Below are positions 22,001-26,264 of a stretch of DNA of 26,264 nucleotides, piece after piece. A model generated the notes under the pieces. The model was not told the origin of the DNA. It was given only the letters and a program-made list of their open reading frames with translations, and searched no databases. Each line of letters begins with the position of its first letter. Position 1 is the first letter of the stretch. The position numbers and the translations under genes are program-made. Location of the stretch: the NCBI GenBank assembly GCA_016927155.1, contig JAFGNE010000005.1, positions 1-26,264 of the forward strand. The letters are read 5' to 3'. This DNA comes from Candidatus Peregrinibacteria bacterium (GTDB lineage: Bacteria > Patescibacteriota > Gracilibacteria > UM-FILTER-43-11).

Positions 22001-22858
22001 ATGAATATCGGGCAGATCCTGGAAACCCATTTGGGCTGGGCCGCCGGCAAATTGGGCATTAAGGTGGCCACTCCCGCCCTGAACGGCATCACCACCGATC
22101 AAATCGCCCGGCTTATGAAAGACGCGGACCTTCCCCATGACGGCAAATTGCAGCTTTATGATGGCCGGACAGGGGAACCTTTCCATTATAAGTCCGTCGT
22201 CGGTAAGGTGTATATGCTGAAACTGCTCCATTTGGTGGAAGACAAGCTCCATGCCCGTTCCGTTGGCCCTTATTCGCTGGTTACCCAGCAGCCTCTTGGC
22301 GGCAAGGCCCAGCACGGCGGCCAGAGGTTCGGCGAAATGGAGGTGTGGGCGCTGGAAGCTTACGGCGCCGCGCATACTTTGCAGGAAATGCTCACGAACA
22401 AGTCCGATGATGTTATTGGCCGCGCCAAAGCTTATGAATCTATCGTGAAGGGCGAATCCATCCGCACGCCCAGCGTGCCGGAATCCTTTAATGTTTTGGT
22501 AAAAGAACTAAAAAGTCTTTGCCTGGATGTCGGCCTGCTCCAGCTTAAGGGGCCGGATAAACTGGCCGAAGTGCCGCTGGAAGCTGTCATCGAAACCGCG
22601 GCGGATGAGGAAGAAGTGCCGGAATCCGACCGAATTTCCGAACTGGAAGACCAGGCGGCGTTTGCCGAGGGCGAAGGCGATATTGCCGCTGAAATCAAAG
22701 GCAAAAACATCGGTGAAATGGATGCTATCGAAGAACTGGAAGAAGATGAAATCCGCCATGAAGGGGCGGAAGGCAAGCTTTCAAAAGAAGACATCAGCAA
22801 GTGGGAAGATGAAGAAGGGAAAAAGGAGAAGAAGGCGAATAAACCTAAAAAGAAATAA
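19004..22858 (+). CDS. rpoB: RNA polymerase beta subunit
   Basis: 1284 aa. It forms half of the catalytic cleft of RNA polymerase. The rifampicin region is clear: SQLSQFMDQ (393-401), H410, S415 and MGPGGLSRERASFDVRDVH; the E. coli D516, H526 and S531 equivalents are kept. CPIATPEGPNIGLV differs from the usual CPIETPEGPNIGLI at two places. NFEDAVILSDR, KVQVGDKMAGRHGNKGVIS and GGKAQHGGQRFGEMEVWALEAYGA mark the C-terminal half. Between TPYQK and YYDADAERTFVISEANA (about residues 480-603) there is an insertion of roughly 110-120 residues, against about 15 in E. coli, with two similar halves. The last 75 residues are an acidic tail ending in KKEKKANKPKKK. rplJ/rplL, often found upstream, are not here. 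Confidence 0.98.
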   Translation: MSKKIPAPKMSINPTKIVNGRYYFTESEETYRLPPLIEIQLNSYEWFLSDGLKELLEEISPITDFSSKKMELHFVNHSMDKPKYDPLTAKRKNITYETSLKAHVQLINKETGEIKEQDVFLGSVPLMTERGTFIVNGIERVVVNQIVRSPGVFYSRNSAAPKYFNAKIIPKRGAWLEIETDKKGVITVKIDRKRKIPITQLLRIFGYAKENEMLEVFKGVNVDLNNDYIQNTLEKDPAKTVDEAYQGIYKKIRPGDLATPENAKQLIESLFFDFKRYDMGAIARYKLNKRFGTTIPSDMKHRVFQVPDFINILKHLIELNNGEGEADDIDHLSNRRIRSVGELVQNKFRMGLLRTDRIAKDRMTIMDLETATPTQLINCRPITAALREFFASSQLSQFMDQTNPLAELAHKRRISAMGPGGLSRERASFDVRDVHASHYGRICPIATPEGPNIGLVVHLACYARVNQYGFIETPYQKISHFVEPKVTELVGRILDEEVLKGRKIIGRIGDTLTKAQATSIAAAKKSLPKPPAVVLENPLSRQLIGRLAAQEVKIGKKIILRKGDEILEEAAKMVAADKKITKIKIQEKPASLVKVRAYVADDIKYYDADAERTFVISEANAELDEKKQFLASRVAARRRGEPSLVHVRDLTHIDVSPKQIVSESTALIPFLEHDDNTRASMGSNMQRQAVSLISPESPIVGTGIERLVAESAGQVITARAKGTVTEVDASHITVMYDDGKKEVYNLLTFHRSNQATAIHMRPAVAKGDTVKKGDALINGAACHEGELALGRNLMVAYLPWGGYNFEDAVILSDRVVEEGFYDSVHIEVFSVDVRDTKLGPEIVTRDIPNVGEARLKDLDVDGIVRIGATVLEGDILVGKITPKGETELTAEERLLQAIFGDKAKDVKDTSLRLPGGEGGKVVDVQIFNRQQGDELPTGVIRQIKVYVAQTRKVQVGDKMAGRHGNKGVISRVVRREDMPFLEDGTPVDIILNPLGVSSRMNIGQILETHLGWAAGKLGIKVATPALNGITTDQIARLMKDADLPHDGKLQLYDGRTGEPFHYKSVVGKVYMLKLLHLVEDKLHARSVGPYSLVTQQPLGGKAQHGGQRFGEMEVWALEAYGAAHTLQEMLTNKSDDVIGRAKAYESIVKGESIRTPSVPESFNVLVKELKSLCLDVGLLQLKGPDKLAEVPLEAVIETAADEEEVPESDRISELEDQAAFAEGEGDIAAEIKGKNIGEMDAIEELEEDEIRHEGAEGKLSKEDISKWEDEEGKKEKKANKPKKK

Positions 22859-22884
22859 TTACAAGTAATCATTAATTAAAAATT

Positions 22885-23295
22885 ATGAGAAGCGTTAATA
22901 AAGTTATTTTAGTCGGTAATCTCACGCGCGACCCGGAAGGGAAACAGACGGGCAGCGGGCAAGTCATTGTCACTTTTGGCATGGCCACGAACCGCGAATG
23001 GGTTACGGCTTCCGGCGAAAAGAAATCGCTGGCCGAATACCACAACATTGCCGTGTGGGGCCGTTTGGCTGACATTTGCACCAAGTACCTTAAAAAAGGC
23101 AAGTTGGTGTATGTAGAAGGCTACCTGAAAACCCGATCCTGGGATTCTCCTGAGGGAGTGCGGATTTTCCGCACCGAAGTGATCGCCACTGACATGATCA
23201 TGCTGGACAAAAGGCCCACGGATAACGCGGGTGATTTCCTGCCTACCGGCGATGAAGGCGGAGAAGAGAATATTTTTAATCCTGAGGAAGCCTGA
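22885..23295 (+). CDS. ssb: Single-stranded DNA-binding protein
   Basis: 136 aa. The OB fold is clear: NKVILVGNLTRDPEGK (5-20), VTFGMATNREW, EYHNIAVWGRLADICTKYLK and VYVEGYLKTRSW. SSB coats single-stranded DNA in replication and repair. The C-terminal tail is acidic but short, and ends NIFNPEEA rather than the usual DDDIPF tip that recruits partner proteins. It lies 26 bp after rpoB and 51 bp before rpoC, on the same strand with no promoter visible, so it should be made from the rpoBC transcript. The 51-bp gap holds two tandem CCTGAAA words. No Shine-Dalgarno precedes the ATG. Confidence 0.95.
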   Translation: MRSVNKVILVGNLTRDPEGKQTGSGQVIVTFGMATNREWVTASGEKKSLAEYHNIAVWGRLADICTKYLKKGKLVYVEGYLKTRSWDSPEGVRIFRTEVIATDMIMLDKRPTDNAGDFLPTGDEGGEENIFNPEEA

Positions 23296-23346
23296 ACCCA
23301 AAACCTGAAACCTGAAACAAATTTCAACCTTTAATTTCCAATAGCC

Positions 23347-26264
23347 ATGATGCAAAAAGACCAGAAAAAAAGCGCGGATTTTGACGCCATCAGCTTGTCC
23401 GTGGCTTCGCCCGACGCGATCCTGAGCTGGTCGCACGGGGAAGTCACCAAACCGGAGACCATCAATTACCGCACCCAAAAACCGGAACGCGACGGCCTTT
23501 TCTGCGAAAAGATTTTTGGCCCCACCAAAAACTGGGAATGTTATTGCGGCAAATACAAACGCATCCGCTACAAGGGCGTGGTGTGTGAAAAATGCGGCGT
23601 TGAAGTCACCCGTTCCATTGTCCGCCGCGAACGCATGGGCCATATTTCACTGGCCGTGCCGGTTACGCACATCTGGTTTTTAAGGTCTACTCCCAGCCGC
23701 ATCGGCTTATTCCTCGATTTGCCTATCAAGGCCATTGAGCAGGTCATTTATTTCGCGGCTTACGTCATCATCAGTGTGGATGACGCGGCAAAAAAGGAAG
23801 CCCTTTTACAACTGGATAAGGATTACCAGAAGTTCAAGAAGCAGATCCAGGAGGATTTTAAGGCCAAGTCCCACGAATTCAAGACGAAGAAAACCAAAAA
23901 GGCGAAAAAAGCCGAAAAGGAGGAAGAAAAAGGGGAATCCGTGGATGAAATGGTCCGCGCGGAAGACGCTTACGCCCAAAAAGTGGAGGAACTCGATTTG
24001 CAGCACCATCAAGCCAAAAGCGACCTTACCAACCTTATGGTGGGCCGTGTGCTGGGCGAGCTGGAATACCGCGACCTTTCCATGAAATTCGGCCATGTGT
24101 TCCATGCCGGCACCGGCGCGGAATCCATCCGCCGTATTTTAGAGGCGATTGAATTGCCCAAATTCATCAAATTCCTTGAGGAAGAACGCAAAAAATCCAC
24201 CGGCCAGCGCCATAAAAAACTCACGCGCCGCATCCGGCTGGCCACCGCCCTGCAAAAAGCCGATATCCGGCCCGAGTGGATGGTGATTACCCAATTGCCT
24301 GTGATCCCGCCGGACCTGCGCCCCATGGTGCAGCTGGATGGCGGCCGTTTCGCGGCCTCCGACCTGAACGATTTGTACCGCCGTGTCATCAACCGCAATA
24401 ACCGCCTGAAAAGGCTTATGGCCATCGGCGCCCCTGAAGTCATCTGCCGCAATGAAAAGCGCATGCTGCAGGAAGCGGTGGATACCTTATTTAACAATTC
24501 CGCCCGCGCAGGCAAGGCCGTTTTCACAGCCGGCGACAAGCGCAAGCTCCGCTCGCTTTCGGACATGCTGAAAGGCAAACAAGGCCGTTTCCGCCAAAAT
24601 TTGCTTGGCAAACGCGTCGATTACTCCGGCCGTTCCGTTATTGTGGTAGGGCCGCAGCTCCGCATGGACCAATGCGGCATCCCGAAAGAAATGGCCCTTA
24701 AGCTGTTTAAGCCTTTTGTTATCGGCCAGCTCATCAGGAACGAACTCGCCCATAACGTAAAAGGCGCCGAACGCCTTATCGAAGCGGGCAAAAAAGAGGT
24801 GTGGGATATCCTGGAAGAGGAAACCAGCAAGCGTTTCGTGCTTTTAAACCGCGCGCCTACTTTGCACCGTCTTGGCATCCAGGCTTTCCGCCCGGTGCTC
24901 ATTGAAGGCAAGGCTATCCAGATCCATCCTCTTGTTTGCGCCGCTTTCAACGCCGACTTTGATGGCGACCAGATGGCTGTCCACCTGCCGCTTTCGGAGC
25001 TCGCCCAAGAGGAAGCCGGCCGCCTTATGCTTTCCGCCAACAACCTGCTCAAGCCTTCCGCCGGTGAACCTATTATCACCCCTTCGCAGGATATGGTCCT
25101 TGGCTGTTATTTCCTTACCCAGGGTTTTAAGGGCAAAAAAGGCGAAGGCGCCTTGTTCGGCACCATCGGGGAAGCGATCAACGCCTACCGCATGGGATAT
25201 GTTGATTTGCACGCTTTCGTCAAAGCCCGCGTGAAAGGCGAAATTTTTGAAACCACCGTTGGCCGCCTGATTTTTAATTCTTTCCTTCCTGAAAAAATCG
25301 GCTACAAGAACATGACTATTGGCAAAAACCAGCTCCAGGCGCTTCTTGTTGAAATACTGGAAAACTGTGGGCCAGATGCCACCTGGAGGGCGGCTGATGA
25401 GTTTAAGCGCATCGGTTTTAAGTTCGCCACTAAATCAGGCCTTTCCATTTCCATTTTCGACATGCTTATCCCCGAATCCCGCGAAGAAATGGTGAAAGAA
25501 GTGGATGAGTCCGTGCGCAAAATCAATAACCAGTACTGGAAAGGCTGGATCACCGAAGATGAACGCTACAGCCACGCCATCCGCCTGTGGAGTGACCTTA
25601 AGAATAAGGTGACCGATAAAATGATCGAAAAGTTCAAACAGAACCCCGAGAACCACCTGTTTTATATGATCGATTCCGGCGCCCGCGGCAACTGGGGGCA
25701 GGTCACGCAGCTTTGCGGCATGAAAGGCCTGGTGGCTAACCCGTCCGGCCGCACCATCGAACTTCCCATCAAATCCAACCTGAAAGGCGGTTTTTCCATC
25801 CTGGAATACTTCATTGCCACGCACGGCGGCCGCAAAGGCAAGTCCGATACCGCCCTGAAAACCGCCGAAGCCGGTTACCTTACCCGCCGTTTGGTGGATG
25901 CGGTGCAGGATGTCGTGATTAAGGAAGCCGATTGCGGCAATACCGTGGACCACCTCATCACCCGCGCGGAGAGCGAAAAAATCGGCGAAGGTTTCGAAAA
26001 ACGGATTTTCGGCCGCACGCTCATGTCGCCTATCGTCCATCCGAAAACAGGTGAAGTGATCGCTGACCGTGGAGATGAAATTGATAACCGTATCGCCAGT
26101 TTTGTGAAAGAACATAAAATCCCGGAAGTGAAAGTGCGTTCCATCATGACCTGCCAAACCGAAAACGGCATCTGCCAGAAGTGTTATGGCCGCGACCTCG
26201 GCACCAACAAAACTGTCGACCTCGGCACGGCTGTCGGCATCATCGCCGCGCAATCCATCGGCGA
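23347..26264 (+). CDS. rpoC: RNA polymerase beta' subunit, 3' end cut by the window
   Basis: 972 codons are visible and the frame is still open at the window edge. The zinc ribbon is C65-x-C67 with C80-x2-C83. The catalytic NADFDGDQMAVH starts at 535, with Mg-binding D537, D539 and D541. LLGKRVDYSGRSVIVVGP, LLNRAPTLHRLGIQAFRP, SGARGNWGQVTQLCGMKGLV (bridge-helix region) and the second zinc site (EADCGNT, then TCQTENGICQKCYG) are all present. Residues about 147-215 hold a Lys/Glu-rich stretch (KTKKTKKAKKAEKEEEKGE at 179-197) in the region where other bacteria have the short YVV/EEE loop of the clamp. Two ATGs in a row (23347, 23350) could serve as the start. No Shine-Dalgarno is present. Confidence 0.98.
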   Translation, partial: MMQKDQKKSADFDAISLSVASPDAILSWSHGEVTKPETINYRTQKPERDGLFCEKIFGPTKNWECYCGKYKRIRYKGVVCEKCGVEVTRSIVRRERMGHISLAVPVTHIWFLRSTPSRIGLFLDLPIKAIEQVIYFAAYVIISVDDAAKKEALLQLDKDYQKFKKQIQEDFKAKSHEFKTKKTKKAKKAEKEEEKGESVDEMVRAEDAYAQKVEELDLQHHQAKSDLTNLMVGRVLGELEYRDLSMKFGHVFHAGTGAESIRRILEAIELPKFIKFLEEERKKSTGQRHKKLTRRIRLATALQKADIRPEWMVITQLPVIPPDLRPMVQLDGGRFAASDLNDLYRRVINRNNRLKRLMAIGAPEVICRNEKRMLQEAVDTLFNNSARAGKAVFTAGDKRKLRSLSDMLKGKQGRFRQNLLGKRVDYSGRSVIVVGPQLRMDQCGIPKEMALKLFKPFVIGQLIRNELAHNVKGAERLIEAGKKEVWDILEEETSKRFVLLNRAPTLHRLGIQAFRPVLIEGKAIQIHPLVCAAFNADFDGDQMAVHLPLSELAQEEAGRLMLSANNLLKPSAGEPIITPSQDMVLGCYFLTQGFKGKKGEGALFGTIGEAINAYRMGYVDLHAFVKARVKGEIFETTVGRLIFNSFLPEKIGYKNMTIGKNQLQALLVEILENCGPDATWRAADEFKRIGFKFATKSGLSISIFDMLIPESREEMVKEVDESVRKINNQYWKGWITEDERYSHAIRLWSDLKNKVTDKMIEKFKQNPENHLFYMIDSGARGNWGQVTQLCGMKGLVANPSGRTIELPIKSNLKGGFSILEYFIATHGGRKGKSDTALKTAEAGYLTRRLVDAVQDVVIKEADCGNTVDHLITRAESEKIGEGFEKRIFGRTLMSPIVHPKTGEVIADRGDEIDNRIASFVKEHKIPEVKVRSIMTCQTENGICQKCYGRDLGTNKTVDLGTAVGIIAAQSIG

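Noticed and set aside
5497..23295. UGA recoded as glycine
   Set aside because: UGA ends the antiporter, rpe, the purM-like gene and ssb at the expected protein lengths, and no in-frame UGA is needed in any gene.
1..26264. CRISPR array, insertion sequence or prophage
   Set aside because: No regularly spaced direct repeats, transposase, terminal repeats or phage genes were seen. The only recombinase-like gene is degenerate and has no visible attachment sites.

Overview
The window reads as a chromosomal piece of a bacterium with a small, reduced genome, most likely from the Candidate Phyla Radiation (Patescibacteria), possibly near Peregrinibacteria. This is inference from several features: short or trimmed versions of standard enzymes (a MurF without its N-terminal domain, a GT51-like protein missing its middle), a lamin-tail-domain surface nuclease, tightly packed genes with overlapping 3' ends, and a near-total lack of Shine-Dalgarno sequences. 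UGA acts as a normal stop in several genes (rpe, purM-like, ssb, the antiporter), so the UGA=Gly code of Gracilibacteria/Absconditabacteria does not apply.

Layout. 1-703 holds no convincing protein gene but is rich in short hairpins behind a TATAAT box, and is probably a structured RNA of about 0.6 kb. A 78-aa protein of unknown function (minus strand) follows. Next come a 909-aa exported, membrane-anchored protein with four lamin-tail domains and a thermonuclease domain (plus), and, convergent with it, a 557-aa protein (minus) carrying what looks like a divergent RelA/SpoT nucleotidyltransferase core. 5.5-8.8 kb: CaCA-type Ca2+/Na+ antiporter, a MurF-like ligase and a PrsW-family membrane protease (minus). 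8.9-11.8 kb: murA, pheS and a membrane-bound J-domain protein. 12.1-13.3 kb: rpiB and rpe, with the tail of a lost endonuclease/exonuclease/phosphatase gene overlapping the end of rpe. 13.3-14.5 kb: MFS-type transporter (minus). 14.6-16.6 kb: tRNA-Arg with a rare GCG anticodon, ftsE, a hairpin-forming repeat and a PurM-like protein. 16.5-18.9 kb: a degenerate tyrosine recombinase (minus), dprA and a shrunken GT51-like protein. 19.0 kb to the end: rpoB, ssb and the first 972 codons of rpoC.

How the genes fit together. MurF, MurA, FtsE and the GT51-like protein belong to wall synthesis and division. RpiB and Rpe are adjacent steps of the non-oxidative pentose phosphate pathway. DprA, the surface nuclease and SSB could belong to DNA uptake and handling, although the nuclease has lost a catalytic arginine. 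RpoB and RpoC form the transcription core, with SSB made from the same transcript. Promoters of the -35/-10 (sigma-70) type can be read before many genes, and most imply short leaders of about 14-35 nt.

The most notable items are the RelA/SpoT-like gene, the RpoB insertion with two internal repeats, tRNA-Arg(GCG), the relic nuclease tail beside rpe, and the cut-down or catalytically altered enzymes (SNase R-to-C, GT51, recombinase).
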